From contig NZ_QICS01000002.1 of NCBI RefSeq assembly GCF_003201285.1, positions 186,001-250,000 of the forward strand: 64,000 nucleotides of DNA, written 5' to 3'. Each line of letters starts with the position of its first letter. The first letter of the stretch is position 1. Made by a program: the position numbers and the translations under genes. The notes below the pieces were generated by a model that saw nothing but the letters and a program-made list of their open reading frames with translations, was not told where the DNA came from and ran no database searches. This document shows, piece after piece, positions 1 through 9,392 of the stretch. The stretch comes from Lachnotalea glycerini. Its GTDB lineage: Bacteria; Bacillota; Clostridia; Lachnospirales; Lachnospiraceae.

Positions 1-294
1 CTGAAAGCGGTAACAACGGGTGAGTATGCGGATGATGCACTTTCACAAGGTTTTATTTCAGCAGCTAAGACAACGGATGCATGCGACATGTCTTCATTAG
101 ATCCACTTTTTAGTGAATATTATGAATTAGCAGCTACAATGAATAACAATTCTATCTTTGACTGTGTACTTCCGGCAGAAGTTGGCTCAGGAGTACTATA
201 TGCAGATACACAGCAATTAATTTCAAATTCTATGACAGCAGAGGAAATGGCAGCTGACTGCCAATCTGCTATGGAAGCAAATTATGAAAGGTAA
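1..294 (+). CDS. Sugar ABC transporter solute-binding protein, C-terminal part
   Basis: The reading frame is open from the first base and ends at a TAA, giving the last 97 residues of a protein that starts upstream of the window. The tail carries the pattern of extracellular sugar-binding proteins: a helical end rich in Ala, Gln and Glu, finishing with a MTAEEMAADCQSAMEANYE-like helix similar to the C-terminal helix of MalE/UgpB-type lipoproteins. It is followed after 97 bases by two MalF/MalG-type permeases, so it is most likely the binding protein of that importer. The assignment rests mainly on this context, since the lipobox and the ligand-binding half are outside the window. Confidence 0.7.
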   Translation: MKAVTTGEYADDALSQGFISAAKTTDACDMSSLDPLFSEYYELAATMNNNSIFDCVLPAEVGSGVLYADTQQLISNSMTAEEMAADCQSAMEANYER

Positions 295-312
295 TAGAAA
301 TAATAAAAGGTG

Positions 313-340
313 CGCGTCGGGGAGAAATGTCCCTAACGCG
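313..340 (+). other. Hairpin between binding-protein and permease genes
   Basis: CGCGT (313-317) pairs with ACGCG (336-340), and an inner GGGA/TCCC pair extends the stem. It is followed by TAACTTTTT. In ABC operons such a hairpin just after the binding-protein gene often stops part of the transcription or protects the upstream mRNA, so the binding protein is made in excess over the permeases. That role is inferred. Confidence 0.45.
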
Positions 341-391
341 TAACTTTTTAAAAACAATAAGTAGAACAATGTAGAGAAAGGAGAAATAGAA

Positions 392-1282
392 ATGAACATA
401 AGAGAGATACAAAATAAAAAGCAATATGCCTGGATCTATACATTGGTCTTGATACCATTTATTTATTTCCTATTTGTAATGATAGTTCCTCTTGGTACTT
501 CAATTTATTACAGTCTTACAAAATGGAAAGGGGTAGGAAGTCCTAAATTTATTGGATTACATAATTATATAACATTAATTAAAACCCCGGATTTTTGGCT
601 CGTAACTAGAAACACATTAATACTTTGTATTGTATGTACAATTGGTCAAGTTGGGATTGCTTTATTAATAGCATTTTTAATGACGTTTAAAAAATTAAGA
701 TTTAAAACATTCCATAGAGCTGTTATTTTCTTTCCTGTAGTAATGGCAGCCATTGTAGTAGGTTATGTATGGAGGTTTATTTATAATTCAAATTATGGAT
801 TACTAAATACATTTTTAATGAGAATTGGTAAAGCAGATTGGATACGTTATTGGCTTGATGATAAAAGTATTGTTCTTGGAATGGTATCAATTCCTGTTAT
901 TTGGCAATATATAGGACTTTATATGATTATACTGATGAGTGCCATTTCCGCAATTCCACAAGAAGTTTTTGAGTGTGCTGAAATCGATGGATGTACCGGA
1001 TACAAAAAATCAATTTATATTACGCTGCCAATGATCTGGGATACTTTAAAAATATGTATCATCCTTTGTGCGTCTGGTACAATGAAAATTTATGACCATT
1101 TAGTAGCATTAACAAATGGGGGACCAGGGCGTGCAACAGAATCACTTGCGATGTACTGTTATGAATATACTTTTAAGTTTGGAAATTTTGGTATGGGTGC
1201 TGCGATAGCAGTAACAATCTTAATTTTTGCTTTTACGATAGCAGGAATTATCCAATTAGTAATGGGAGGTAAGAAAAAATGA
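392..1282 (+). CDS. Sugar ABC transporter permease, MalF/UgpA type
   Basis: This is the first of two membrane subunits of a carbohydrate importer. The 296-residue protein has about six hydrophobic segments, the first at residues 14-36. The cytoplasmic EAA loop that docks the ATPase lies at about residues 190-210 (EVFECAEIDGCTGYKK). The length is normal for the MalF/UgpA family. The start is set by an AAAGGAG site 9 bases upstream. The TGA stop overlaps the ATG of the next permease, so the two are translationally coupled. No ATPase gene is in the cluster, which is usual for such Firmicutes importers, because they share an MsmX-type ATPase encoded elsewhere. The substrate cannot be read from the sequence; the neighbouring isomerase and epimerase suggest a deoxy- or pentose-type sugar or a glycoside of one. 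Confidence 0.9.
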   Translation: MNIREIQNKKQYAWIYTLVLIPFIYFLFVMIVPLGTSIYYSLTKWKGVGSPKFIGLHNYITLIKTPDFWLVTRNTLILCIVCTIGQVGIALLIAFLMTFKKLRFKTFHRAVIFFPVVMAAIVVGYVWRFIYNSNYGLLNTFLMRIGKADWIRYWLDDKSIVLGMVSIPVIWQYIGLYMIILMSAISAIPQEVFECAEIDGCTGYKKSIYITLPMIWDTLKICIILCASGTMKIYDHLVALTNGGPGRATESLAMYCYEYTFKFGNFGMGAAIAVTILIFAFTIAGIIQLVMGGKKK

Positions 1283-2112
1283 AAAAAACAAAAAGTTTTC
1301 TTTCTTCTTTCGTAATTAATGTTCCAATCATGCTGTTATCAATAACATGTTTTTTCCCGGTAGTTTGGTTGATTTATTCATCAGTTAAGACGGATGCTGA
1401 GTTTACAGTTAATCCAAGCGCATTTCCAACAAAAATACATTTAGATAATTATATGAATGCATTTAAAAGAGCTAATTTTGGAACATTTACTTTTAATAGT
1501 CTTTTAAATAGTATGATTGCATTAACTTTAGTTTTAATTATTTCATTTACACTCGGATATTTACTATCAAGATATCGTTTTAAAGGCAGAAATTTAATTT
1601 ATGGAACTCTTATGGCATCGATGATGATTCCCGTGTATGCATTAATAGTTCCTGTTTTTATTCAAGAAAAAAATTTAGGTTTTCTAAATACAAGATTCTC
1701 ATTAATACCAATATATGTTGCACTAGAATTGCCAACAGCAGTATTTCTCATTGATGGATATCTGAAAAGTATTTCAATAGATTTGGAAGATGCGGCAGCT
1801 ATTGATGGTGCAAGCCTGCCACGAATCATGTTTACAATTATGATGCCTATTAGTAAACCAATATTATCTACGATTATTATTCTCACATTTATGCATGTTT
1901 GGAATGAATTTGCGTTTGCACAAGTATTGTTAACGGATGAAAAAATTAAAACAATACCAATTGGTTTAACTTATTTTACATCGCAATATTCAACAAGTTA
2001 CACATTACTTCTGGCAGCTTTGGCTATGGCTACAATTCCTGTAATTATTATTTATTTATTTTTCTACAATAAGATTATGGAAGGTATGATGGCAGGAGCT
2101 ATAAAGGGATAA
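1279..2112 (+). CDS. Sugar ABC transporter permease, MalG/UgpE type
   Basis: This is the second membrane subunit of the importer. The 277-residue protein has six predicted membrane segments and the EAA loop at about residues 167-187 (IDLEDAAAIDGASLPRI). It ends with the short basic tail typical of MalG (MEGMMAGAIKG). The ATG overlaps the stop of the preceding permease by four bases, and a GGGAGG ribosome site lies inside the upstream gene. The two permeases should form the heterodimeric channel served by the binding protein that ends at 294. Confidence 0.9.
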   Translation: MKKTKSFLSSFVINVPIMLLSITCFFPVVWLIYSSVKTDAEFTVNPSAFPTKIHLDNYMNAFKRANFGTFTFNSLLNSMIALTLVLIISFTLGYLLSRYRFKGRNLIYGTLMASMMIPVYALIVPVFIQEKNLGFLNTRFSLIPIYVALELPTAVFLIDGYLKSISIDLEDAAAIDGASLPRIMFTIMMPISKPILSTIIILTFMHVWNEFAFAQVLLTDEKIKTIPIGLTYFTSQYSTSYTLLLAALAMATIPVIIIYLFFYNKIMEGMMAGAIKG

Positions 2113-2115
2113 AAT

Positions 2116-3063
2116 ATGGTAGATTGGAAAAAAATAGATGAAATTAATCCATATGTAAGAATGATGAGATTAAAAAAAGCAGCATCGTTAATTGGAAAAT
2201 GGAGAGATATAGACAATGTATTTACATATATCGCTGCTGGGAGCGGAGATTTTATTGTAGATGGAATCCGATATTCTCTTCATACAGGAAATGTAATTAT
2301 TATGCCGCCATATAAAACGCATTTGATTATATCTAATGGAAGTGAACCCTTAGTACAATATATCATGCATTTTGATTATTTTGAAAAATCAGAACGTGTT
2401 TTGCTTGAACATAAGGATGTACTTGACGAAGAAGAGAGGAAAATAGAAGTATCTGAGCAGGAACAATTGCTGGGACAGAATGTTACAATTGCTGAAATAC
2501 CTGATTTTGAGAGAAATGATATTATGAGAGATTATCTATGTTTAATGCGAGAATTTGAGGATAAAAAGCATGGTCGGGGAATCATGCTGAAATCAGGTTG
2601 CATTAACATTCTTGTAAAAACACTTAGAGCTTGCAGAACGCCTCAGGAAAGCCAGGTAGATAAGGACGCAAAAAAAACAAAATCTTGGATTCACATTGAA
2701 AAAACAATTGAGTATTTGCATAATTGTGCAATTCTGCCAGATAATGATACAATTGCATCTGACATTGGAGTTTCACCTAATTATTTAACAAAGGTTTTTC
2801 AAGAGTATCTGGGGATGTCATTGCATAAATATATCTTGAATATAAAAATAGAAAAAGCACAGCAGATTCTTTTAGCAGGTAATGCAAATGTTACAGAAAC
2901 AGCAGAAAAGTGTGGTTTTTCTAGTATACATGTATTTAGCAAAACATTTAGGAATATTGTAGGTATTTCACCTAGTGAATTTTTAAATCAAAATGTAAGC
3001 AGAGAACAACTAGAAGTTAATATGCGTAATTGCTTAAATATAAATAGAGAGGAAACTGTATAA
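2116..3063 (+). CDS. AraC-family transcriptional regulator
   Basis: The 315-residue protein has an N-terminal cupin-like sensing domain (about residues 20-100, with the GDFIVDG...GNVIIMPP pattern of AraC_binding domains). The C-terminal double helix-turn-helix is at about residues 205-300; the second recognition helix region reads TETAEKCGFSSIHVFSKTFR. It starts three bases after the permease gene, so it is co-transcribed with the importer and probably activates this operon in response to the imported sugar or its product. It is a cytoplasmic DNA-binding protein. The family and fold are clear; the ligand is unknown. Confidence 0.9.
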   Translation: MVDWKKIDEINPYVRMMRLKKAASLIGKWRDIDNVFTYIAAGSGDFIVDGIRYSLHTGNVIIMPPYKTHLIISNGSEPLVQYIMHFDYFEKSERVLLEHKDVLDEEERKIEVSEQEQLLGQNVTIAEIPDFERNDIMRDYLCLMREFEDKKHGRGIMLKSGCINILVKTLRACRTPQESQVDKDAKKTKSWIHIEKTIEYLHNCAILPDNDTIASDIGVSPNYLTKVFQEYLGMSLHKYILNIKIEKAQQILLAGNANVTETAEKCGFSSIHVFSKTFRNIVGISPSEFLNQNVSREQLEVNMRNCLNINREETV

Positions 3064-3083
3064 GTACAGTAAAAGGTGGAGAT

Positions 3084-5126
3084 ATGTGGATAGAAGGTAA
3101 TTACAGGCGTAATCTGATGGATATGCATATCGATGACTGGAATCCAGAATTCCTGTCAAAAATAAACATAGCTGAGTATGTGAACGCATTAAAGTCGGCC
3201 AATATTCAAGCAGCCATGGTAAAAGGGAAACCACATACAGGCCTTTGTTATTACCCTACAAAGATAGGAAGAATGCACAAAGGATTAAAAGAATTTGATT
3301 TTTTTGGAAATATGATTGAAAAATGTCATGAGAACAATATTTCAGTGATAGCGTATTTTACGCAGATCTTCGATAATTGGGCATATGAGGAACATCCTGA
3401 TTGGAGAGTTATTACTGCTGAAGGAAAAAATATGCGTGAATATAACGGACAACCTAATTTTAAGACGGGAAGATATGGCATTGTATGTCCTAACAATAAA
3501 GAATATCGGGAATATGTAAAAGCATGCTTAACTGAGATGAATACAATGTATGATTTTGAAGGTATGTTTTTAGATATGACATTTTGGCCAGAAGTATGTT
3601 ATTGCCCAAGCTGTCGTAAGCGGTACAAGGAAGAAATGGGGAAGGAACTTCCGAGAACAATTGATTGGAACGATTTTGTATGGAAAGAATATGTGTATAA
3701 ACGTGATGAATGGATGGCTGACTATGCAAAGTTTGCGACGAAATGTGTAAAGAGTATTAAGCCAAAGGTAACAATTGAACATCAATTTTCAAGAATTACA
3801 GGCTCTTGGGTGGATGGCAGTACAGAAATGTTAACTGAGGCTGTTGATTACGCAGGCGGAGACTACTATGGAGGATTTTTACAACAAACATTTATAAACA
3901 AATATTATAAAAATGTGTCACCTAACTTGCCATTTATTTATCATACATCGCGTTGTGATCCTGAATTAATTTTCCATACAACTACTAAAACAGAAGAAGA
4001 AATAATGCTTCATGTGATTACAGCACTTGTTCACAATGGCGCATTCTTATTAGTAGATGCAATTAATCCGGATGGTAGCATTGTACCTGAGGTATATCAC
4101 GACTTGATGAAGAGAATATATGGAAAAACAAGTCAATATGAAAAATATATAAATGGAAATTTATATCATGATGCTTCCATTTGGTTTGCATCACATGCAA
4201 AGTATGATCCTAACGAATGTAATATTGATGTTGTGGAGAAATCCTTTGAACCAAAATATTATATGGAATCTCCGGTAAGTGCAGCTTCTGTTATGAGAGA
4301 AAACAATATTCCGTTTGAGGTAATAGGAACTAAGAATATTTCATCGGACAATGCCAAAGTCCTGGTATTGTCGCATGTTGCAAACATACGTGAAGAAGAA
4401 ATGGATGAAATAGAAAAGTATATTAAAAACGGTGGAAATTTATATATTAGTGGACCTATTGCAAATGATAGGCTTCAAAAGATACTGGGAGTAAGAGTAA
4501 TAGGAAGAACTCCTCATGATTTTACCTATATGAGTCCTACCAAATTCGGTGAAGAATTATTCGATGGATTTACAAGGCAAACTCCACTGACTGTTACGAT
4601 GAGTCAGATAGAAATTGAAATAATTAGTGATGAGAATATGACGGTTTTAGCAACTCAGACATTACCATACACTATGACAAATACATATGAATTTGCTGCG
4701 ATCCACTCAAATCCACCAGGAATTTATACAAACATGTCATGTGCCATATTAAAAGAAATTGGAACTAGTAAAATCATCTGGACGGCGGCACCTATTGAAA
4801 TGTCTAAGCCATACATGAGCCGCCAGGTATTTAAAAGAATGATACAGTTATTGGTTGGTGAACCTACATTTGTTTCAAATGCACCGAAATTTGTAGAAGT
4901 GCTTTCATGGAATAAAGAAGGAACTGATTATTTTGCCGTTATTAACGAACAGGAAGAATCACCAATAGCACCGATGTATGATATAACAATTGATATTAAA
5001 AAAACAAATAGAAAAGCTTATATGCTTCCAAACAAAGAAGAAATTAAAACGGAAATGATAGGAAAGGATTTAATGAGAATTTACTTGCCAAAGTTAGAAG
5101 TTTTTCAAATGATTGCATTAAAATAG
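3084..5126 (+). CDS. Putative glycoside hydrolase, GHL6-like with a beta-galactosidase-trimerisation-like part
   Basis: The N-terminal half (about residues 1-340) looks like the hypothetical glycosyl hydrolase family 6 (GHL6) TIM barrel. Visible motifs include VIAYFTQIFDNWAYEEHPDW, the strand end GMFLDMTFWPEVCYCPSC (with a candidate acidic residue in LDMTFW) and VTIEHQFSR. The middle (about 350-480) resembles the class I glutamine-amidotransferase-like fold found in family 42 beta-galactosidases, including a KNGGNLYISGPIAN stretch. There is no signal peptide, so it should act in the cytoplasm on an imported glycoside. A CxxC pair (CYCPSC) is typical of this group. The ribosome site AAAGGTGG is 7 bases upstream of the ATG. 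Substrate and catalytic residues are not established; the downstream isomerases hint at fucosides or related sugars. Confidence 0.6.
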   Translation: MWIEGNYRRNLMDMHIDDWNPEFLSKINIAEYVNALKSANIQAAMVKGKPHTGLCYYPTKIGRMHKGLKEFDFFGNMIEKCHENNISVIAYFTQIFDNWAYEEHPDWRVITAEGKNMREYNGQPNFKTGRYGIVCPNNKEYREYVKACLTEMNTMYDFEGMFLDMTFWPEVCYCPSCRKRYKEEMGKELPRTIDWNDFVWKEYVYKRDEWMADYAKFATKCVKSIKPKVTIEHQFSRITGSWVDGSTEMLTEAVDYAGGDYYGGFLQQTFINKYYKNVSPNLPFIYHTSRCDPELIFHTTTKTEEEIMLHVITALVHNGAFLLVDAINPDGSIVPEVYHDLMKRIYGKTSQYEKYINGNLYHDASIWFASHAKYDPNECNIDVVEKSFEPKYYMESPVSAASVMRENNIPFEVIGTKNISSDNAKVLVLSHVANIREEEMDEIEKYIKNGGNLYISGPIANDRLQKILGVRVIGRTPHDFTYMSPTKFGEELFDGFTRQTPLTVTMSQIEIEIISDENMTVLATQTLPYTMTNTYEFAAIHSNPPGIYTNMSCAILKEIGTSKIIWTAAPIEMSKPYMSRQVFKRMIQLLVGEPTFVSNAPKFVEVLSWNKEGTDYFAVINEQEESPIAPMYDITIDIKKTNRKAYMLPNKEEIKTEMIGKDLMRIYLPKLEVFQMIALK

Positions 5127-5150
5127 TATTGTATTAGGAGGACAAACAGT

Positions 5151-6047
5151 ATGAAATATGGAATTTACTTTGCCTATTGGGAACAAGAATGGGGTGTTGA
5201 ACAAAAAAAATACATAGCAAAGGTGAAAGAGTTAGGTTTTGATATTTTAGAAATTTCTTGCGCAATGTTAAAAAATATTTCGAATCAGGAATTATTAGAA
5301 CTAAAAAAAATGGCAGACGATAATGGCATAATTTTGACTGCTGGGTACGGTCCAAATGATCAGGAAAATTTGGCTAGTGATAATCCGGAAATTGTCAAAC
5401 ATGCAATTAATTTTTATACGGACATATTAAAGAAACTCGAAATACTTAATATTCATACTTTCGGAGGTGGTATCTATTCCTATTGGCCGGTTGATTATAG
5501 TAAATCTATAGATAAGGTGGGCGATTGGGATAGAAGTGTCAAGAATGTCAGAACGGTTGGTAAAGTTGCTGGTAATTGCGGAGTGGATTATTGCTTGGAA
5601 GTTCTGAATCGTTTTGAGGGATATTTATTGAATACATGCATGGAATGTAAAAGTTTTGTGGAAGAGGTAGATATTCCAGCCGTGAAAATTATGCTTGATA
5701 CATTTCATATGAATATTGAAGAAGACAATATGATTGATGCAATCATACTTGCGGGTGATAAACTCGGACATTTCCATGTAGGAGAAAACAATAGAAGGTT
5801 ACCTGGAAAAGGAAATCTGCCATGGTATGAGATAGGCGCAGCTTTAAGGAAGATAGGGTACGATAAGAATATTGTTATGGAACCATTCGTAAAAAGTGGC
5901 GGTGGAGTAGGAAGTGACATCAAAATATGGAGAGATTTAAGCAAAGGAGCTACAATACAGCGACTAGATGAAGATGCTAAAAGTTCTGTAGCATACTTGA
6001 GATATGTTTTTAGTGGACCAAATTCAGACTATTCGGCAGAAAAATAA
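5151..6047 (+). CDS. Ketose 3-epimerase-like sugar isomerase (TIM barrel)
   Basis: The 298-residue protein belongs to the xylose-isomerase-like TIM barrels and most resembles D-tagatose/D-psicose 3-epimerases. The metal and catalytic residues of that group appear at the expected places: E150 (CLEVLNRF), D183 and H186 (LDTFHMNIEE), H209 (GHFHVGENNRRLPGKG) with R215, and E244 (VMEPF). These enzymes use Mn2+ or Co2+ to epimerise C3 of free keto-sugars in the cytoplasm. AGGAGG lies 10 bases before the ATG. It sits between the putative glycosidase and L-fucose isomerase, so it may act on the ketose that enzyme makes. The class is solid; the exact sugar is inferred. Confidence 0.8.
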   Translation: MKYGIYFAYWEQEWGVEQKKYIAKVKELGFDILEISCAMLKNISNQELLELKKMADDNGIILTAGYGPNDQENLASDNPEIVKHAINFYTDILKKLEILNIHTFGGGIYSYWPVDYSKSIDKVGDWDRSVKNVRTVGKVAGNCGVDYCLEVLNRFEGYLLNTCMECKSFVEEVDIPAVKIMLDTFHMNIEEDNMIDAIILAGDKLGHFHVGENNRRLPGKGNLPWYEIGAALRKIGYDKNIVMEPFVKSGGGVGSDIKIWRDLSKGATIQRLDEDAKSSVAYLRYVFSGPNSDYSAEK

Positions 6048-6079
6048 AATATTTATACTAAAAAGAAATGGAGTAATAT

Positions 6080-7849
6080 ATGAAAAATTATCCGGTTATA
6101 GGAATTAGACCTATTGTGGATTCCAGACGTTTCGGTATAAGGGATTCCTTGGAGGAGAAAGTAAGAGAAATGGCAGAGGCTGCTAAATCTCTTATGGAAG
6201 AAAATATTAGATATATTGATGGAAGTCCTGTAAAAGTTATCATATTTTCAGGAAGTATTGCAGGAGGAGAAGAGGCGGCACAATGTGAAGCCTTATTCTC
6301 TTCACAAAATGTCGTTGCTACATTAAGTGTCACTCCAAGCTGGTGCTATCCTCTTGAAACAATCGATTTAAATCCATTGACAATAAAAGCTATATGGGGA
6401 TTTAATGGGACTGAGCGCCCGGGAGCAGTTTATTTGGCCTCTGCACTTGCCGCTCATAATCAGATGAAGTTACCATGCTTTTCTATTTATGGAAGAGACG
6501 TTCAGGATATGGACGAAAAACAAATTCCGGGGGATGTACAAGAAAAGATTCTTCGATTTGCAAAATGTGCACTTGCTGTTGGACAGATGAAAAATAAAGC
6601 TTATATTGGTTTTGGCTCAGTTTCTATGGGAATTATGGGATCATATCTAGATCCATCATTTTATATTCACTATTTAGGTATGCGCCCGGAATGGGTTGAT
6701 ATGACGGAAATTCTCAGACGTGTTGAGCAAGATGTCTTTGATAAAGAAGAATATAAAAAAGCACTTATATGGGTGAAAAATTATTGTAAGGAAGGAAAAG
6801 ATCCTAATCCAGAGCATAGCGCACATACTAGAGAGCAAAAGGATAAAGAATGGGAATTTGTAATTAAAATGACCTTGATTATCCGTGACATTATGCTAGG
6901 AAATAAAAAATTGGATGAAATGGGATTTGAAGAAGAAGCATTAGGTAGAAACGGTTTATTTGGTGGTTTTCAAGGGCAAAGAATGTGGACAGATTATAAA
7001 CCAAATGGTGATTTTACAGAAGCAGTCCTAAATTCTACGTTTGATTGGAATGGAAAAAAACAACCAACCATTTTTGCTACAGAAAATGATAATTTAAATG
7101 GTCTAGCAATGATGTTCGGAAATCTTTTGACAGGTAAGGCAAGTGGCTTTTCGGATGTTCGCTGTTATTGGAGTCCAAAAGCAGTAGAGCGCGTGACAGG
7201 ATGGAAACCTGAGGGTATGGCGAAAGAAGGATTTATACATTTGATTAATTCAGGCTCAACTTGTATCGATGCAACAGGAAAATCAAAAGATCAAGATGGT
7301 AATTCAGTAATGAAATCATGGTGGGAAATGGAGGATAAGGATATTCAGGAATGTCTTGGTGCCACCGATTGGTGCCCGGCTGAACTTTGCCAGTTTAGGG
7401 GCGGTGGATATTCCTCACATTTCAAAACGGATGCCGAAATGCCATTAACTATGGTCAGAGTTAATATTGTAGATGGAAAAGGACCTGTTATACAAATTGC
7501 AGAAGGATTTAGTATTGTCCTCCCAGAAGAAGTACATAACAAAATAGATAACAGGACAGATCCAACCTGGCCTACTACATGGTTTGTACCAAGGATAAGT
7601 GGAAGCGGTGCTTTTAGAGATGTTTATACAGTGATGGCAAACTGGGGAGCAAATCATGGTGCTTTTATTCATGGTCATGTAGGCGCAGATATAATTACTA
7701 TGGCATCCATGCTAAGAATACCCGTTGTAATGCATAATGTTTTAGAAGAAAATATATTTAGACCACATGTATGGAGTTCATTTGGGACAAAAGACATGGA
7801 AGTAGCAGATTCAGAGGCTTGTAAAGCATTTGGTCCATTGTATAAGTGA
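6080..7849 (+). CDS. fucI: L-fucose isomerase family protein
   Basis: The 589-residue protein matches L-fucose isomerase in length (E. coli about 591) and motifs. The Mn2+ ligands are E335 (FATENDNLNG), D359 (GFSDVRCYWSP) and H526 (NWGANHGAFIHGHVGAD). The protein should interconvert L-fucose and L-fuculose, or D-arabinose and D-ribulose, in the cytoplasm. It is the last gene of the first cluster, 32 bases after the epimerase. No fuculokinase or fuculose-phosphate aldolase is present in the window, so the classical Fuc pathway is incomplete here. Family assignment is confident; L-fucose as the physiological substrate is less so, because FucI homologues also serve D-arabinose and related sugars. 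Confidence 0.85.
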   Translation: MKNYPVIGIRPIVDSRRFGIRDSLEEKVREMAEAAKSLMEENIRYIDGSPVKVIIFSGSIAGGEEAAQCEALFSSQNVVATLSVTPSWCYPLETIDLNPLTIKAIWGFNGTERPGAVYLASALAAHNQMKLPCFSIYGRDVQDMDEKQIPGDVQEKILRFAKCALAVGQMKNKAYIGFGSVSMGIMGSYLDPSFYIHYLGMRPEWVDMTEILRRVEQDVFDKEEYKKALIWVKNYCKEGKDPNPEHSAHTREQKDKEWEFVIKMTLIIRDIMLGNKKLDEMGFEEEALGRNGLFGGFQGQRMWTDYKPNGDFTEAVLNSTFDWNGKKQPTIFATENDNLNGLAMMFGNLLTGKASGFSDVRCYWSPKAVERVTGWKPEGMAKEGFIHLINSGSTCIDATGKSKDQDGNSVMKSWWEMEDKDIQECLGATDWCPAELCQFRGGGYSSHFKTDAEMPLTMVRVNIVDGKGPVIQIAEGFSIVLPEEVHNKIDNRTDPTWPTTWFVPRISGSGAFRDVYTVMANWGANHGAFIHGHVGADIITMASMLRIPVVMHNVLEENIFRPHVWSSFGTKDMEVADSEACKAFGPLYK

Positions 7850-8210
7850 CATTATGGAAGTAAGACACTCAAGAATGACTATTGGTGACGCTGATAAAAT
7901 GTTAAAAATTAAGTTTATATTTTCCATATAGAATAAATAAATCTGCATTTTTGTAAAAAGTTTGGCATATTCTCTATGTTTTTTTAAAATTGCTAAAATA
8001 TAAGAAAAAACATTGCGAAGTTGTAATTGTTGATATATAATTATGAAAATATTACAAACGTTTGCATAAGCAAAGGATAAATATAATGAAATTTAAACTA
8101 AAAAATAATTACAAGTGGTACGATTTACTATTTAGTACCTCCTGATACAAATGAATTAAGAATACATAATCTTCACAAAAGGGTGTAGTGCAGGAATTGG
8201 AGGAACTGCT
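7850..8210. promoter_or_regulatory. Intergenic region with candidate AraC-regulated promoter
   Basis: This 361-base AT-rich gap holds no convincing gene. It contains a 14-base element AAAATATTACAAAC at 8046-8059 that recurs upstream of the GH120-like operon (9268-9281), and a perfect 10-base palindrome CAAACGTTTG at 8055-8064. A TATAAT at 8082-8087 lacks a good -35, as expected of an activator-dependent promoter. The neighbouring AraC protein could bind here. No clear terminator for the upstream operon was found. Confidence 0.4.
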
Positions 8211-9005
8211 ATGATAAATATAAGATTTGTAGAATATGATACCTCTCATTTTGGAGAATTTATATTTGATATACCAGAAGGGCACGATTGCTGGCTTTTG
8301 CTATTAACCCATACTCCGGCAGTTTTTTTGGTTGATAATGAATACAGGACATACAATTCAAACAGTGCAGTATTATATAAACCAAATCAAAGAATATATT
8401 ATAAGGCTTGCTCGGATCGATATTCAGATGATTGGATTCGTTTTGATACGGATGAAAATTATGTTACTGCCACACCGATTACTTGTGGTGTGCCATTTAT
8501 AATTCAAGAGCCTGATTATTGTCATAATTTATATCAATTACTAGTGGCAGAAGATATTTTGAGTAATAAGTATAAAGATATTTCTATTGATAATTTATTA
8601 AGAACGTTATTCAACAAGCTGCTTGAGTCATATCATTGTGTTAACATATCTCCGTTATATAAATGTCTTAACGAGTTAAAAATGGAGATTTACCGAAAAC
8701 CAAATAGTGACTGGACTGTAGCGAATATGGCAGAAAGACTTAATATTAGTGCAGGATATCTTGAAGAGATTTACAAAAATACCTTTGGAGTTACATGTAT
8801 GAATGATGTTATTAATAGTCGTATCAATCTAGCAAAAAAATATTTATTATATGATCATTACTCAATAAGTGAGATTGTAAATTTATGTGGATATCGTAAT
8901 ACGGAGCATTTTTTTCGACAATTCAAGAAAATCACTGGAGTAACGCCCAATCGCTTCCGAAACAGTCCCTTTCAACGAAACCATTTGGAAGAAAATCAAA
9001 ATTAG
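8211..9005 (+). CDS. AraC-family transcriptional regulator
   Basis: The 264-residue protein has an N-terminal cupin-like half (about 1-100) and a C-terminal AraC DNA-binding domain at about residues 160-250. The recognition regions read MAERLNISAGYLEEIYKNTF and ISEIVNLCGYRNTEHFFRQF, ending with TGVTPNRFR. A GGAGG site precedes the ATG by 7 bases. It has its own promoter region and is followed by a terminator at 9047. It is transcribed towards the GH120/LplBC/GH39 operon, of which it is the likely regulator, since both promoters share a 14-base element. Confidence 0.9.
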   Translation: MINIRFVEYDTSHFGEFIFDIPEGHDCWLLLLTHTPAVFLVDNEYRTYNSNSAVLYKPNQRIYYKACSDRYSDDWIRFDTDENYVTATPITCGVPFIIQEPDYCHNLYQLLVAEDILSNKYKDISIDNLLRTLFNKLLESYHCVNISPLYKCLNELKMEIYRKPNSDWTVANMAERLNISAGYLEEIYKNTFGVTCMNDVINSRINLAKKYLLYDHYSISEIVNLCGYRNTEHFFRQFKKITGVTPNRFRNSPFQRNHLEENQN

Positions 9006-9392
9006 TATGGAGTATCACGAACCTCTATATAAAATCAAATGAAATCAAAGTGTAAAATCCTTTCTGGGTTTTTGCACTTTTTTTGTGCGCGTAACATGTT
9101 CCTATCTAACTTACAATTTATGAAATTGATTAAAGAAAAATGCAAAATTTTATATTTTGGACAAACAATATTGCAAATTGATTAAAATAGTTCATTTTAT
9201 GATGGGTATATGTCATTGTTTTGCAAGAATTAATAATTTATAATAAATTCATTGAATATATTGTACAAAAATATTACAAACACTCATTGAAAATTAGCTA
9301 TATTGATGAGTGCTTAACATCGGTTGATTTAACAAAAAAGTAATGATACGACGTCATATTTTTTGTAAAACCGAAATACTTTGGAGGGAAAA
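9006..9392. promoter_or_regulatory. Intergenic region with terminator and operon promoter
   Basis: This 387-base gap contains a terminator at 9047-9084, then the 14-base element AAAATATTACAAAC (9268-9281) shared with the region before the AraC gene. It also has an inverted repeat CACTCAT (9281-9287) / ATGAGTG (9306-9312). A TATATT at 9299-9304 between those arms is a possible -10. No coding sequence is seen. Confidence 0.4.
9047..9084 (+). terminator. Rho-independent terminator after AraC gene
   Basis: AAAGTGTAAAA (9047-9057) pairs with TTTTGCACTTT (9070-9080) with one G-U pair, and a T run follows. It lies 42 bases after the regulator's stop codon and separates it from the glycosidase operon. 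Confidence 0.75.

Noticed and set aside
8053-8066. Possible catabolite-repression (cre) site TACAAACGTTTGCA
   Set aside because: It differs from the usual consensus at three of the fixed or restricted positions, so it is reported only as a palindrome.
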